Assembly (NCBI RefSeq): GCF_020858115.1
Contig: NZ_JACYMM010000002.1
Coordinates: 186,001 to 250,000, forward strand
Source of the DNA: Janthinobacterium sp. FW305-129
GTDB lineage: Bacteria > Pseudomonadota > Gammaproteobacteria > Burkholderiales > Burkholderiaceae_D
Length of the DNA: 64,000 bases
Reading direction: 5' to 3'
The first letter of the stretch is position 1, and every line of letters starts with the position of its first letter. Of this stretch, positions 50,186 to 59,810 are shown in pieces. Below the pieces are notes generated by a model that saw only the letters and a list, made by a program, of their open reading frames with translations, searched no databases and was not told the DNA's origin. A program made the translations under genes and the position numbers.

Positions 50186-51265
50186 ATGCGCCGCTTTCTG
50201 TTTGCCTGCCTGACCCTGCCCGCCTGCCATATCGCCATGGCTGGCGATACGCCCGTGCAAGGCGTGTGGCAGGGCACCCTGGGCAAGGCGAATATCGTCG
50301 CCTGCTTCAACCAGCCCAGCCCCACGCAAGGGTCTGACCGCAGCGGCAATTACTACTACACGCGCTACAAGACGCCGATCATGCTGTCCATGGCGAACGG
50401 CAAGAGCGAGTGGAGCGAGTCCGACGCCAAGGGCGATACCACGGGCACGTGGAAACTCAATGCACCTCAGGGCGGCAAACTGTCCGGCACCTGGACGGAG
50501 CCAAAAAGCGGCAAGACCCTGCCCCTGGCCTTGACCCTGCTGGAAGCGGCGGGCGACCGCGAGCATCCATCCTGCGCCAGCGATGCCTACAACCTGGCGC
50601 TGGAAGATTTTCCCAATACCAAGACGAGCAAACCGATCGCCTTCGAAGGCAAGCAATACCGCAACCTGCAAGTGGGCGACACCATCACCGTGGAATTGAT
50701 GGCGCCCGGCGACGGCGTGGCGAAAATCAACGCGCAGCTGCGCGCCGTGCTGGCAAAAAGTAAAAAAGACCTGGAAGACTTCTATGCCACGCGCCGCGAG
50801 TACCTGGGCCGCAACGGTTTCACGACGGAAGACGAAGTGTATGCGGAGCCCACCTACTGGTCGCCGCGCTGGGTGACGGTCAAATTCTACCGCTGGGCGG
50901 CCGGCTATGGCGCCAGCGGCATTTCCATCCGCTTCCGCACCTGGGACGTCAAAACGGGCCAGGAAACGGACGTGTGGAACTGGTTTGGCGCCAGCGCCAG
51001 CGATGGCGACGACAAGGCCGAATTGCCGGACCGCCTGCGCCAGGCCCTCTTCAAGGATGTGAAAATCGACGCCGAGTGCAAGGGCACGGATTACGACGGC
51101 CGCGGCCGCTTCCACCTGTCCTTGAAGCCGGAAGGCGTGTCGTTCTGGGAAGACGCGAACGGCAGCGGCTGCGAAAACGATTTTTTAATGCCCTACAGCA
51201 AGGTCGGCCCCTTCCTCACCGTCAAGGGCCGCGCCGCGCTCAGCGATCTATTGCCGAAGAACTAA
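50186..51265 (+). CDS. Secreted hypothetical protein (359 aa)
   Basis: Starts at ATG 50186 (GAGAGGA upstream): MRRFLFACLTLPACHIAMAGD gives a signal peptide. The mature protein has an N-terminal beta-rich domain (VQGVWQGTLGKANIVACFN, GTWKLNAPQGGKLSGTWTEP) and a C-terminal domain with many aromatic residues (YWSPRWVTVKFYRWAAGYGASG). I do not recognise the family. The stop region overlaps the convergent amino-acid dehydrogenase gene by four bases. Confidence 0.75.
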   Translation: MRRFLFACLTLPACHIAMAGDTPVQGVWQGTLGKANIVACFNQPSPTQGSDRSGNYYYTRYKTPIMLSMANGKSEWSESDAKGDTTGTWKLNAPQGGKLSGTWTEPKSGKTLPLALTLLEAAGDREHPSCASDAYNLALEDFPNTKTSKPIAFEGKQYRNLQVGDTITVELMAPGDGVAKINAQLRAVLAKSKKDLEDFYATRREYLGRNGFTTEDEVYAEPTYWSPRWVTVKFYRWAAGYGASGISIRFRTWDVKTGQETDVWNWFGASASDGDDKAELPDRLRQALFKDVKIDAECKGTDYDGRGRFHLSLKPEGVSFWEDANGSGCENDFLMPYSKVGPFLTVKGRAALSDLLPKN

Positions 51266-52494
51266 GCACCCGCCTTGTCCACCGCCTTGTCCACCATCAT
51301 GGCCACCATCTCCGCCGTGGCGGCCGCCAGGGTCCAGCCCAGGTGGCCGTGGCCCGTGTTGTAATAGACGCCCGGCGCCTTGCCCGGCCCCACTTTCGGC
51401 AGCATGGCCGGCAGCATGGGGCGCAGGCCCGCCCACGGGATCACCTTGCGCGTATTGACTTCAGGAAAGCACTGCTGCACCCACTGCAATAGCGGGCGGA
51501 TGCGGTCGGCGCGGATGTCGTCATTGACGCCGTTGAACTCGGCCGTGCCCGCCACCCGCAACCGGTCCTCGCCCAGGCGGCTGCTGACCAGCTTGGTGGC
51601 GTCGTCGAGCAGGCTGACCTGCGGCGCGCCCGCCCGGCTGGCGGCGTCATCGAGCTGCACGGTAATCGAATAGCCTTTCACGGGATACACATTCACATGG
51701 TCGCCCAGCATGGCCGCCATGGCGCGGCTGGCCGTGCCCGCGCAGATGACGACGGCGTCGAACACGCCGCTGTCCTCGCCCACGCTCTCACCCACGCTGA
51801 TGCGCACCTGGCCGTGCTCGCGTGCCAGCGCCGTCACCTGCGCGCCGTAGCGGCAGGCCACGCCCAGGCGGGCGCAGGCATCGGCCAGGCCGCTGGTGAA
51901 CTTGTGGATGTCACCCGTGGAATCGCTGTCCGTGTAGTAGCCGCCGTAAAAGTCGCCGTGCAGCGCCGGTTCGATGGCGCGCATTTCCAGCAAGCTCACG
52001 GCGCGCCGCTCCAGCCCTGCCTGCGCCAGCAGGCGCGACACGCCGGCCGCCCGCTCGAAGCCGGCTTTGTCACGGTACACATGCAGGATGCCGGCGCGGC
52101 GGTGATCAAAATCAATGTTTTCTTGCTCGGCCCACGCAAACAGGTGTGCGCGCGCGGCGATCGCCAGGCGCGCCGTGGCGATGGTGTTGCGCTCGTAATC
52201 CGGCATGGCGGCGAGAAACTCCGCAAACCAGCTCAGCTTGTGCCAGCTGGGCCAGGGATGCAGCAGCAGCGGCGCATCGCGCCGCGCCATCCATTTCAGC
52301 GCGTTCAAAATCGTTGCCTTGTGGTTCCACACTTCCGCGTGCGAGGCCGACAATTGCCCGCCGTTCGCATACGACGTTTCCATGGCCGCATAGCGGTGGC
52401 GCTCGATCAAGGTGACATCCGCGCCCCGTTTCGCCAGCGCATACGCCGTGGTGACGCCCGTGATGCCGCCGCCGATGACGGCCACGCGCTTCAT
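51262..52494 (-). CDS. dadA: D-amino acid dehydrogenase, small subunit (DadA-like)
   Basis: A 410-residue FAD oxidoreductase. The FAD-binding motif VAVIGGGITGVTTAYALAKRGADVTLIER is at the N-terminus, then the DadA-type SYANGGQLSASHAEVWNH. Later VYPVKGYSITVQL and the C-terminal PWAGLRPMLPAMLPKVG...YNTGHGHLGWTLAAAT match DadA. It oxidises D-amino acids to keto acids, passing electrons to quinone. It overlaps an HxlR regulator gene by four bases, which is unusual for dadA and may mean local induction control. Confidence 0.85.
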   Translation of the reverse strand: MKRVAVIGGGITGVTTAYALAKRGADVTLIERHRYAAMETSYANGGQLSASHAEVWNHKATILNALKWMARRDAPLLLHPWPSWHKLSWFAEFLAAMPDYERNTIATARLAIAARAHLFAWAEQENIDFDHRRAGILHVYRDKAGFERAAGVSRLLAQAGLERRAVSLLEMRAIEPALHGDFYGGYYTDSDSTGDIHKFTSGLADACARLGVACRYGAQVTALAREHGQVRISVGESVGEDSGVFDAVVICAGTASRAMAAMLGDHVNVYPVKGYSITVQLDDAASRAGAPQVSLLDDATKLVSSRLGEDRLRVAGTAEFNGVNDDIRADRIRPLLQWVQQCFPEVNTRKVIPWAGLRPMLPAMLPKVGPGKAPGVYYNTGHGHLGWTLAAATAEMVAMMVDKAVDKAGA

Positions 52495-52946
52495 GTCCTG
52501 GACTCCACCTTGTGCACCACCGTATCGCCCGCCTGCAGGACGCGGCCATCCTCGGCCAGCACGTCGATGCGGCGCACGGGCAAGCCTGACCCGCGCTGCA
52601 GCAGGGTGGAGTGCGCCTCGCCTGGTTCAAACAATTGCGCCTCGCTCCACTGGCGCAAGCCGACGACGACGGGAAACAGGGCCAGCCCCTTGGGCGTCAG
52701 CACGTATTCCTGGTAGGCCGTGCCGTCCGATGCGGGCGCGACCGTAAAAATGCCCTCTTCCACCAGGGTATGCAGGCGGTCGGCCAGGATGTTCTTCGCC
52801 ACGCCCAGGCTTTTCTGGAATTCGCCGAACCGGCGCATGCCGTCGAAGGCGTCGCGCACGATCAGCAGCGACCAGCGCTCGCCGATCGCGTCGAGCGCGC
52901 GCGCCACGGGACAGGGGTCGGTTTTCAGGCTCTTGCGCTTGGCCAT
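52491..52946 (-). CDS. HxlR-family transcriptional regulator
   Basis: About 151 residues from ATG 52946, seven bases after GGAG; ATG 52952 is only one base from that GGAG and so less likely. The HxlR winged helix is clear (CPVARALDAIGERWSLLIVRDAFDGMRRFGEFQKSLGVAKNILADRLHTLVEEGIF, YVLTPKGLALFPVVVGLRQW). The C-terminal part VRRIDVLAEDGRVLQ is an extra beta segment. It forms one unit with dadA and is divergent from an MFS exporter gene; it probably controls one or both. Confidence 0.9.
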   Translation of the reverse strand: MAKRKSLKTDPCPVARALDAIGERWSLLIVRDAFDGMRRFGEFQKSLGVAKNILADRLHTLVEEGIFTVAPASDGTAYQEYVLTPKGLALFPVVVGLRQWSEAQLFEPGEAHSTLLQRGSGLPVRRIDVLAEDGRVLQAGDTVVHKVESRT

Positions 52947-53037
52947 CGGCATGCTCCAGGATTGAGTGGTTGCATTTTAAAACTAATCACCGTAGACTCC
53001 AACTGGTTTTAATTTGCAACCACTATTGGACTAGCCC

Positions 53038-54237
53038 ATGCGCGACACGACCATCCCCATCACAGCAGCACTTCCTTCCACTCTCGTCTGGCTGTTTGCC
53101 ACGGCGGCCGGCCTCAGCGTGGCCAATGTGTATTACGCCCAGCCCTTGCTCGCCACCCTGGCGCACGAGTTCGGCATGACGGAAGCGGCCAGCGGCATGG
53201 TCATCACGGCCACGCAACTCGGCTGCGCGCTGGCCCTGCTGCTGCTCGTGCCCCTGGGCGACATGCTGAACCGGCGCCGGCTGACCCTGTTCCAGCTGGG
53301 CTTGCTGGCCATTTCCCTGGCGGCGCTGGGCTGTGCCCGTTCCACGGCCGCCTTGTTGGGCGGCATGCTGCTGGTGGGATTGCTGGGCACGGCCATGACG
53401 CAGGGCTTGATCGCCTACGCGGCCAGCGCGGCGGCCAGCCACGAGCGGGGCAGGGTCGTCGGCATGGCGCAGGGCGGCGTGGTGATCGGCTTGCTGCTGG
53501 CGCGCACCCTGTCCGGCGTGGTGGCAGATATCGCCGACTGGCGCGCCGTGTATTTTGTCTCGGCCGCCATCGCCTGCGCCCTGTTGCTGCTGCTGTGGCG
53601 CAAGCTGCCGCCGGCGCAACCGACCAGTCAACGGCTGGCTTACGGCGCCCTGCTCGCTTCCATGCTGAACATGTTGATGCACAACAAGGTCCTGCGCGTG
53701 CGCGGCATGCTGGCCCTGCTGATGTTTGCCGTCTTCAATATTTTCTGGAGCGCCCTCGTGCTGCCCCTGACGGCGCAAGGCTATACGCATGCGGCCATCG
53801 GCGCGTTCGGCTTAGTGGGCGTGATCGGCGCGCTGGGCGCGGCGCGTGCGGGCGCCATGGCGGACCAGGGCCGCGCGCAGTGGACGACGGGCGCGGCCCT
53901 GCTGTTGCTGCTGGCCGCGTGGCTGCCGCTCAGCTTTGCGGGCGCGGCCCTGTGGCCCCTGGTCATCGGCATCATCGCGCTGGACCTGGCGGGCCAGGCC
54001 ATCCACGTGACGAACCAGAGCCTGATCTTCAAGGACGACAGCGACGCGCACAGCCGCCTGGTGGCGTGCTACATGCTGTTTTATGCGGTGGGAAGCGGTG
54101 TGGGGGCGATTGCCGCCACCAGCGTGTATGCGCTGGCGGGCTGGCATGGGGTATGCGCGCTGGGCGCGGCGGTCAGCTTGCTCGCCCTGCTGTTCTGGCG
54201 GCTGACCTTGCCTGCTGAAAAAGCTGAGAGCGCCTAA
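53038..54237 (+). CDS. MFS transporter (drug/metabolite exporter type)
   Basis: A 399-residue protein with about twelve membrane helices. YYAQPLLATLAHEFGMTEAASGMVITATQLGCALALLLLVPLGDMLNRRRL is the N-terminal signature of the YgaY/YnfM-like MFS exporters, with a D-x-x-N-R-R-R loop. Its N-terminal start MRDTTIPITAAL follows a short intergenic stretch shared with the HxlR gene on the other strand, so the exporter is a likely target of that regulator. Its stop overlaps the convergent FNR-type gene by four bases. Confidence 0.88.
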   Translation: MRDTTIPITAALPSTLVWLFATAAGLSVANVYYAQPLLATLAHEFGMTEAASGMVITATQLGCALALLLLVPLGDMLNRRRLTLFQLGLLAISLAALGCARSTAALLGGMLLVGLLGTAMTQGLIAYAASAAASHERGRVVGMAQGGVVIGLLLARTLSGVVADIADWRAVYFVSAAIACALLLLLWRKLPPAQPTSQRLAYGALLASMLNMLMHNKVLRVRGMLALLMFAVFNIFWSALVLPLTAQGYTHAAIGAFGLVGVIGALGAARAGAMADQGRAQWTTGAALLLLLAAWLPLSFAGAALWPLVIGIIALDLAGQAIHVTNQSLIFKDDSDAHSRLVACYMLFYAVGSGVGAIAATSVYALAGWHGVCALGAAVSLLALLFWRLTLPAEKAESA

Positions 54238-54929
54238 TTCAGCATGGCCGTGGCGGAACCGTGGCGGTACGTCTTCAGCGCATCGGGCTGGATCTGGATC
54301 AGCGAACCGCTGACTTTAATCAAATGCAAGTCCGTCAACTGGTGCAGCACGCGCGACAGGGTAGCGGGCGCCAGGTTCAGGAACGACGCCAGCAGACTTT
54401 TCTTCAGGTCCAGCTTGACCTCGTTGGAACGCTGCTGGTCCGATGCCTGCAGCAGATACTCGACCACGCGCTGGGTGGCGTTCTGCACGGAGCAGCGCTC
54501 CACGTTGCGGATGAACCCCATCAGGTGGTGCGACAGGCTGTTCATCATCTGGCGCGCGATGCGGGGCGACTGGTCCAGCAAGCGCAGCAGCGCATGCGGC
54601 GGGATGCGCAGCAGCAGGCAGTGCTCGAGCGCTTCGGCGCAGAATGGATACGGTTCATCGAGGAAAATCATGGCTTCGCCGAAACTCTGGCCCGGGCGGA
54701 TCAGTTCCAGAACCTTGTCGGTCCCTTCCATGGAAAACACGCTCAGCTTGACGAGGCCGAAGACCACCACGTAGGCGCCTTCCGCCACTTCGCCCTTGCG
54801 GAACAGCACTTTGCCTTTTTCCACTTCGACGCGCACGACATCCTGGCGCAATTGCTCTAATTGCGAAGGGGAAATATGGCGGAACAGAGCCTGGCTCGAC
54901 AGCAAGCCATCGACGTTGACCTTATGCAT
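54234..54929 (-). CDS. Crp/Fnr-family transcriptional regulator
   Basis: A 231-residue protein: a cyclic-nucleotide-binding fold (residues about 15–125, GKVLFRKGEVAEGAYVVVFGLVKLSVFSMEGTDKVLELIRPGQSFGEAMIFLDEP), a dimerisation helix, and a C-terminal winged helix (LLASFLNLAPATLSRVLHQLTDLHLIKV). The N-terminal cysteine cluster of true FNR is missing, so this is closer to DNR/NnrR-like sensors. It is near a NarX/NarL-like pair, which suggests a role in nitrate or nitric-oxide dependent respiration; this is inferred from context. Confidence 0.87.
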   Translation of the reverse strand: MHKVNVDGLLSSQALFRHISPSQLEQLRQDVVRVEVEKGKVLFRKGEVAEGAYVVVFGLVKLSVFSMEGTDKVLELIRPGQSFGEAMIFLDEPYPFCAEALEHCLLLRIPPHALLRLLDQSPRIARQMMNSLSHHLMGFIRNVERCSVQNATQRVVEYLLQASDQQRSNEVKLDLKKSLLASFLNLAPATLSRVLHQLTDLHLIKVSGSLIQIQPDALKTYRHGSATAMLN

Positions 54930-55084
54930 GACACTCTCTTATTAGATTAGCGAATGACTAAGAGTGTAATGCGCAGGCACGGTCAAGGCCATACGTCAAA
55001 GGAACTAGGGTTGTCTAGGCCGTAACGCCATGCAGATCAAACAATCGCGCATTCCTTGCGCACTATTTGCGCTTTGCTTGATCT

Positions 55085-55762
55085 TTATTTGCCGAATTCG
55101 CGCTCGACCGCGTAGACGGCGATCTGCACGCGGCTGCTCAGCTTGAGCTTTTTGAGGATGTTTTGCACGTGGATTTTCACCGTGCTTTCGGCCACATCGA
55201 GCTGGCGCGCGATTTCCTTGTTGCTCAGCCCTTGCGCCAGGCAAGCCATGGCTTCGCGTTCGCGCGGCGTCAATTTGTCGTAATCGGCCTGGGGCGCGTT
55301 CTGCCCCGCGCGGAACTGCGACACCAGCTTGGCCGTCATGGCGTCGGCAATCACGGATTCGCCGGCGGCGGCGCGGCAGATGGCCTGGCCCAGCTGCTCG
55401 GCCTCGATGTTCTTCAGCAAATAGCCGCGCGCGCCCGCGCGCAGGGCCGCGCCCAGGTCGGCCGCATTTTCCGACACGGTCAGCATCAGCACGACCATCT
55501 GCGGCATGTCCTGCAGGATCAGCTGCAGCGCTTCGACGCCGGTCACGCCGGGCATGTTCAAGTCCATCAGCACCACGTCGGGCCGCAGTTCGGCCGTCAG
55601 GCGCACGCCGTCGAGCCCGTTCGATGCCTCGCCCACCACCTGGAATTGAGGATTGCGCTGCAGCAGCAGCTTGACGCCGCTGCGCAGCAAGGTGTGGTCG
55701 TCGACCAGCAGGATTTTGATTGGAGCGTTCACTATGTTTGTTGCCTGATAAGGATGATTCAT
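55085..55762 (-). CDS. NarL-family response regulator
   Basis: A 225-residue regulator. The receiver domain (residues about 15–130) has ILLVDDHTLLRSG, the phospho-acceptor Asp in VVLMDLNMPG, and Thr in MLTVSEN; the C-terminal LuxR-type helix-turn-helix is LTPREREAMACLAQGLSNKEIARQLDVAESTVKIHVQNILKKL. It lies directly downstream of its sensor-kinase gene on the same strand, with a three-base gap. It probably controls nitrate-respiration genes. Confidence 0.92.
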   Translation of the reverse strand: MNHPYQATNIVNAPIKILLVDDHTLLRSGVKLLLQRNPQFQVVGEASNGLDGVRLTAELRPDVVLMDLNMPGVTGVEALQLILQDMPQMVVLMLTVSENAADLGAALRAGARGYLLKNIEAEQLGQAICRAAAGESVIADAMTAKLVSQFRAGQNAPQADYDKLTPREREAMACLAQGLSNKEIARQLDVAESTVKIHVQNILKKLKLSSRVQIAVYAVEREFGK

Positions 55763-55765
55763 CTG

Positions 55766-56998
55766 TTACGCGGCCTGGCGCCGGGCTGCCGGCAAGGCCA
55801 GCGAAATCGTCGTGCCGCCGCCGGGCCTGCTGTCGATGGCAAATTGCGCACCGAGCCGCTCGGCCCGTTCCTGCATGATACGCAAGCCGATCTGCAATTC
55901 CGTTTTCTTGTCGCGCAGGTTGGCGGCGAAGCCTTCGCCATCGTCGCGCACCTGCAGCGCAAAATCGCGTCCGTTTTCCACGCGCAGCGCCACATTGCTC
56001 GCTTGCGCGTGCTTGCGGATGTTCGACAGCGCTTCCTGCACGATGAACAGGATCTGCAATTGTTGCTCGGGCGCCAGCGGCGCGCCGTTGCCGCTCATGT
56101 CCAGCGTGCCGACGACGCCCGTCTGCAGCTCGAACTTGGCCAGCACTTCCGACAGTTTGCTTTCCAGGTCGCTGCCATGCCAGCGCGTGCGGAAATTGAC
56201 CAGCAATTCGCGCACGTCCTGGTAGCTTTGCTCGACGCCCATGCGCATCAGCGGCAACACTTCGGCCGCCTCGTCGAGCTGGCCCCGGCGCACGGAATCG
56301 TCGAGCATCTGCACTTGCAGGCTGATGAAGTTCAGGCTTTGCGCGATGCTGTCATGCAAGCCTTCGGCCAGCAGGCTGCGTTCGCGCGCCACGGCAAATT
56401 CCTTTTCGCGCGCGATCAGGCGCTGGTTTTCGATGGCGATGCCCAGGCTCTGGCCCAGGGTTTCCAGCCAGCCCTGCTGCTGCGCATGGGCCGCTTGCGG
56501 GCGCGCAAAGTGCAGCGAAAAACTGCCCACCACCTGCTCGCGCGCGAGGATGGGGAAGACGGCGATGGCGATAAAACCTTCGTCCTGGCAGCGGAAGCGC
56601 TGCAAGGCATCGACCTGGCGGAAATCGCGGATCTGGATCACGCCTTGCGCCACGGCCGCGCCGCACAGGCAATCGTTGTTACGGATGCAATGTTCCTCTT
56701 CCACCATGGCGTCGGAAATGCCCTCGTGCACGATGATGTGCACGGTATCTTGTTGCGGATCAAGGATGCGCACGGTGCCGCCTTCGGCCTGCGCGAACTG
56801 CATCACGTGGCGCAAAAAGCCGCGGCACAGGGCATCGATCGCGTGCTGGCCCGCCAGCAGGGTGGAAATGTCATGCAGGGTGGCCAGCTGGCGTTCCTGC
56901 GCGGCGCTCAGGCCCGATGCGGCTTGCGCCTGGCGGCGCTGGCGCCAGCGCGACGCTGGAAGTTGTTTGCGGGAAGGTTGACTGCGCGGCGCATGCAT
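55766..56998 (-). CDS. Soluble NarX-like sensor histidine kinase
   Basis: A 410-residue kinase without any membrane helix. A GAF domain (about 38–190) contains EEHCIRNNDCLCGAAVAQG, a cluster of three cysteines as in NarX-family GAF domains. The dimerisation helix has the phospho-His in ERSLLAEGLHDSIAQSLNFISLQ, and the HATPase domain has IVQEALSNIRKHAQASNV, RDDGEGF and GLRIMQERAERLGAQF. NarX proper has a periplasmic nitrate sensor; here only the cytoplasmic part is kept, so the signal is probably redox or oxygen sensed by the cysteines. Co-transcribed with the response regulator. Confidence 0.88.
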   Translation of the reverse strand: MHAPRSQPSRKQLPASRWRQRRQAQAASGLSAAQERQLATLHDISTLLAGQHAIDALCRGFLRHVMQFAQAEGGTVRILDPQQDTVHIIVHEGISDAMVEEEHCIRNNDCLCGAAVAQGVIQIRDFRQVDALQRFRCQDEGFIAIAVFPILAREQVVGSFSLHFARPQAAHAQQQGWLETLGQSLGIAIENQRLIAREKEFAVARERSLLAEGLHDSIAQSLNFISLQVQMLDDSVRRGQLDEAAEVLPLMRMGVEQSYQDVRELLVNFRTRWHGSDLESKLSEVLAKFELQTGVVGTLDMSGNGAPLAPEQQLQILFIVQEALSNIRKHAQASNVALRVENGRDFALQVRDDGEGFAANLRDKKTELQIGLRIMQERAERLGAQFAIDSRPGGGTTISLALPAARRQAA

Positions 56999-57067
56999 GA
57001 AGAACTCGAATCAAAAAAGGGGAAACACCCGCCAGGCTGGCGTGCAGCGCGGCGGGCAAATCTATCG

Positions 57068-57649
57068 TTACAAATGGATCTCGGTACCGAGCAGCTTGAC
57101 GAACTGCGCCAGCCACGCCGGATGGGCGGGCCAGGCGGGCGCCGTAACGAACTGGCCATCCGTGACGGCGTCCGTGACGGCGATGTCGGCATACGTGCCG
57201 CCCGCCAGTTTCACTTCCGGCGCGCAGGCGGGATAGGCGGAAATGCGCTTGCCGCGGATGACGTCGGCGGCGGCCAGCAATTGCGCGCCGTGGCAGACGG
57301 CCGCGACAGGCTTGCCCGCCTCGGCGAAATGGCGCACGGCGGCGATGACTTTGTCGTTCAGGCGCAGGTATTCGGGCGCGCGGCCGCCGGCGATCATCAC
57401 GGCGTCATAGTGGGCCGGGTCGATCTCGTCGAAGCTGGCATTCAGGGTGAACAAGTGGCCCGGTTTTTCCGTGTAAGTCTGGTCGCCCTCGAAATCGTGG
57501 ATGGCCGTCTTGATCGTCTCGCCGCTTTTCTTGCCGGGGCAGACCGCGTGCACGGTATGACCGAGCATCAGCAGGGCCTGGAAAGGCACCATCGTTTCAT
57601 AATCTTCTGCAAAATCGCCGGTCAAAAACAGAATTTTCTTCGCTGCCAT
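57068..57649 (-). CDS. DJ-1/PfpI family protein
   Basis: A 193-residue protein. The nucleophile elbow is [17 protein letters not shown] with the reactive Cys, and [23 protein letters not shown] has the early Glu of the DJ-1/PfpI active site. [14 protein letters not shown] is conserved in the PfpI branch. Members act as glyoxalases, deglycases or chaperones against carbonyl stress; the exact activity is uncertain. Single gene with 69 bases to the kinase gene downstream. Confidence 0.88.
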   Translation of the reverse strand: MAAKKILFLTGDFAEDYETMVPFQALLMLGHTVHAVCPGKKSGETIKTAIHDFEGDQTYTEKPGHLFTLNASFDEIDPAHYDAVMIAGGRAPEYLRLNDKVIAAVRHFAEAGKPVAAVCHGAQLLAAADVIRGKRISAYPACAPEVKLAGGTYADIAVTDAVTDGQFVTAPAWPAHPAWLAQFVKLLGTEIHL

Positions 57650-57820
57650 TTAGTTCTCCTATGAAAGATTGATCCCGCAAGCCGTATCTTAGCGCGACTT
57701 GGCAGCCATACTGGATATTTATCAAACTTTTGCCACCGAATGCAGGCATTTAGAGGCTGAGCCAGAATTATTTCAAGGCTCGCAGGTCAAATCCGGAAGA
57801 CCCTCTTTGAAAGCCTGGCC

Positions 57821-58150
57821 ATGAGCACCTCCACCAGCCCCCTTGTTTCGCCGGCCCTGATCCGTATCTTCGACCAGTTTGCCGATGCCCAGCAGGCCCG
57901 CAGCGCCCTGCTGGGCGACGGTTTCCCCCCGCACGCCGTACAGCTCGACACGGTCGACGACGAGGCCGTCCCCGTACAGGGCAAGGCGGCGTGGCGCGGC
58001 ATGTTCCGCCTCGTCGTCGCCGTCAGCACGCCGCAGGAACGGGAACGGGCGCACGCCATCGTGCAGGCATGCAATGGCTGCGACATCGAACAGCGCACGG
58101 CCAGCCACGCGGGCGGGCGGCGCACCGGCACGCCTGCGCTGGCGGGCTGA
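57821..58150 (+). CDS. Small hypothetical protein
   Basis: A 109-residue protein starting MSTSTSPLVSPALIRIFDQFADAQQAR. FDQFADAQQARSALLGDGFPPHAVQLDTVDDEA resembles the short stress-response domain that modulates contact by a beta-alpha-beta unit, but I cannot name it. The C-terminus is Arg/Gly-rich and may be disordered. A monooxygenase-like gene follows after 67 bases. Confidence 0.65.
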   Translation: MSTSTSPLVSPALIRIFDQFADAQQARSALLGDGFPPHAVQLDTVDDEAVPVQGKAAWRGMFRLVVAVSTPQERERAHAIVQACNGCDIEQRTASHAGGRRTGTPALAG

Positions 58151-58217
58151 CACCCCTCCCCTGCGCGGCCAAACTATGGCAAGATCAGCGTTCCTTCATT
58201 CCACAGTGGAACTTGCC

Positions 58218-58517
58218 ATGATTTATGAAATTGCCCATATCCAGATCAAATCGGCCACGCACGCAGCCTTCGAGGCGGCCGTGACGCAAGCCGTGCCCCT
58301 GTTCCGGCGCGCGCGCGGCTGTGAATCGATGCGCCTGGAGCGCTCGATCGAAAACGGCGACGCCTACCGCCTCGTCGTGGGCTGGACGACACTGGAAGAC
58401 CATACCGTGCATTTCCGCGGCAGCGAAGACTTCCAGGCCTGGCGCGGCCTGGTCGGCGAATTCTTTGCCGCCCCGCCGCAGGTCGAGCACATGAATACCG
58501 TGGTCACGGGTTTTTAA
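58218..58517 (+). CDS. Antibiotic biosynthesis monooxygenase-like (ABM) protein
   Basis: A 99-residue ferredoxin-like ABM protein starting MIYEIAHIQIKSATHAAFEAAVTQA. FRRARGCESMRLERSIENGDAYRLVVGWTTLEDH is the typical core, with W in VVGWTTLEDHTVHF. These small dimers are often quinone monooxygenases or haem-related enzymes; the substrate is unknown here. A frame extends upstream but codon use and the ATG choice fix the start. Confidence 0.82.
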   Translation: MIYEIAHIQIKSATHAAFEAAVTQAVPLFRRARGCESMRLERSIENGDAYRLVVGWTTLEDHTVHFRGSEDFQAWRGLVGEFFAAPPQVEHMNTVVTGF

Positions 58518-58542
58518 GCCGTCAGCGCCTGCCCTGCCGCCG

Positions 58543-59733
58543 TCATGCCGCAGGGTGGTGGAACACTTGCCGCAAATACGCGAGGAAGGTTTCATCCTTG
58601 CACAGCGTCTTGCCCGGCGAATCGGACAGTTTCGCCACGGACTGGCCATTGCAGCGCACCAGTTTCATGACGATATTGAGCGGCGTCAAACCCACGTCGT
58701 TGGTCAGATTGGTGCCGATGCCAAAGCCCGTCATGATGCGGTCGGCGAAGTGCTGGTACAGGGCAAACGCCTTGTCCAGGTCCAGGCCGTCGGAAAACAC
58801 GAGGCGCTTGGTATTGGCGTCGATGCGCAAGGCCGCATAGTGGGCCAGCGCCTTCTCGCCCCACTCGACGGGGTCGCCCGAATCGTGGCGCAAGCCATCG
58901 AACAGCTTGGCGAAATACAGGTCGAAGTCGGCCAGAAAGGCATCCATGCCGACCACGTCCGTCAGGGCGATGCCCAGGTCGCCACGGTACTCCTGCACCC
59001 AGTCTTCCAGTGCCGCCTTTTGGAAGTCGCGCAGACGCACGCCGAACGACTGGAACGACTGCATGTATTCATGCGCCATGGTGCCGATCGGCACGATACC
59101 GAGCTTTTTCGCCAGGTAGACATTCGACGTGCCCTTGAAATACTCGGGCACTTCGCGCGCCAGCCGCTGCACCACCTCGTCATGCCAGGCGCCGGAAAAA
59201 CGCCGGCGCACGCCGAAGTCGGAAAATTCAAATGGATGCTTGCGCCGCGGCAATTTACCGAATTCCTTGACGGCCGCCACTTTCAAGCCCAGGCGGTGGC
59301 GCCCTTCGCGCATGGCCGCATCGAGGTCGAAGCGGCGGAAATACAGTTCGTTGATGATGTACAGCACGAAAATCTCGAAGCCCATCACGTGCACCTGCGG
59401 CCCTGCCGCATGCACGAGCAAGGTGTCGCCGTCCGTGCTGACCTCGATGAATTTTCTCTGGAAGCGGAACACCGTCAAAAAGTCGACGAAATCGCTCTTC
59501 ATGAAGCGCAAGGTGCGCAGATAGGCCAGCTCGTCGTCGGCAAACGACATCGAGCATAAATGGTCGAGCTGTTCTTCCAGCTCGCCCTTCAGTTCGGCCA
59601 GCGGGAACGCCGTTTTATTACGGCAGACAAATTCGTATTCGGTATGGGTATTCGGATGACCGTGCAGCAATGCTTGCCACATTGTAAATTTATACAGATC
59701 GGTTTCCAGCAAACTGCGCACTATCGGGGTCAT
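58543..59733 (-). CDS. pncB: Nicotinate phosphoribosyltransferase
   Basis: A 396-residue protein from ATG 59733, nine bases after GGAG; the longer ATG at 59784 lacks such a site. [23 protein letters not shown] is the conserved PncB start, with [51 protein letters not shown] and [10 protein letters not shown] carrying the phosphoribosyl and nicotinate sites. It makes nicotinate mononucleotide in the NAD salvage route. The nicotinamidase-like gene just upstream on the same strand supplies nicotinate, so the pair forms a salvage operon. Confidence 0.95.
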   Translation of the reverse strand: MTPIVRSLLETDLYKFTMWQALLHGHPNTHTEYEFVCRNKTAFPLAELKGELEEQLDHLCSMSFADDELAYLRTLRFMKSDFVDFLTVFRFQRKFIEVSTDGDTLLVHAAGPQVHVMGFEIFVLYIINELYFRRFDLDAAMREGRHRLGLKVAAVKEFGKLPRRKHPFEFSDFGVRRRFSGAWHDEVVQRLAREVPEYFKGTSNVYLAKKLGIVPIGTMAHEYMQSFQSFGVRLRDFQKAALEDWVQEYRGDLGIALTDVVGMDAFLADFDLYFAKLFDGLRHDSGDPVEWGEKALAHYAALRIDANTKRLVFSDGLDLDKAFALYQHFADRIMTGFGIGTNLTNDVGLTPLNIVMKLVRCNGQSVAKLSDSPGKTLCKDETFLAYLRQVFHHPAA

Positions 59734-59810
59734 GTGTGTTTTCTCCAACTTCCTGAAGCCAGAATAGTACGCCACCGCAAGCATTTCAGCAGGGCACGAT
59801 TAACATTGGC

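Noticed and set aside
49766..51115. 449-codon minus-strand frame over the MerR gene end and a secreted-protein gene
   Set aside because: Composition (Ala/Arg/His-rich) and lack of motifs mark it as an antisense shadow.
55163..57664. 833-codon open frame on the plus strand across narL-, narX- and pfpI-like genes
   Set aside because: It is antisense to three genes with full family motifs; long antisense frames are expected from GC-rich codon use.
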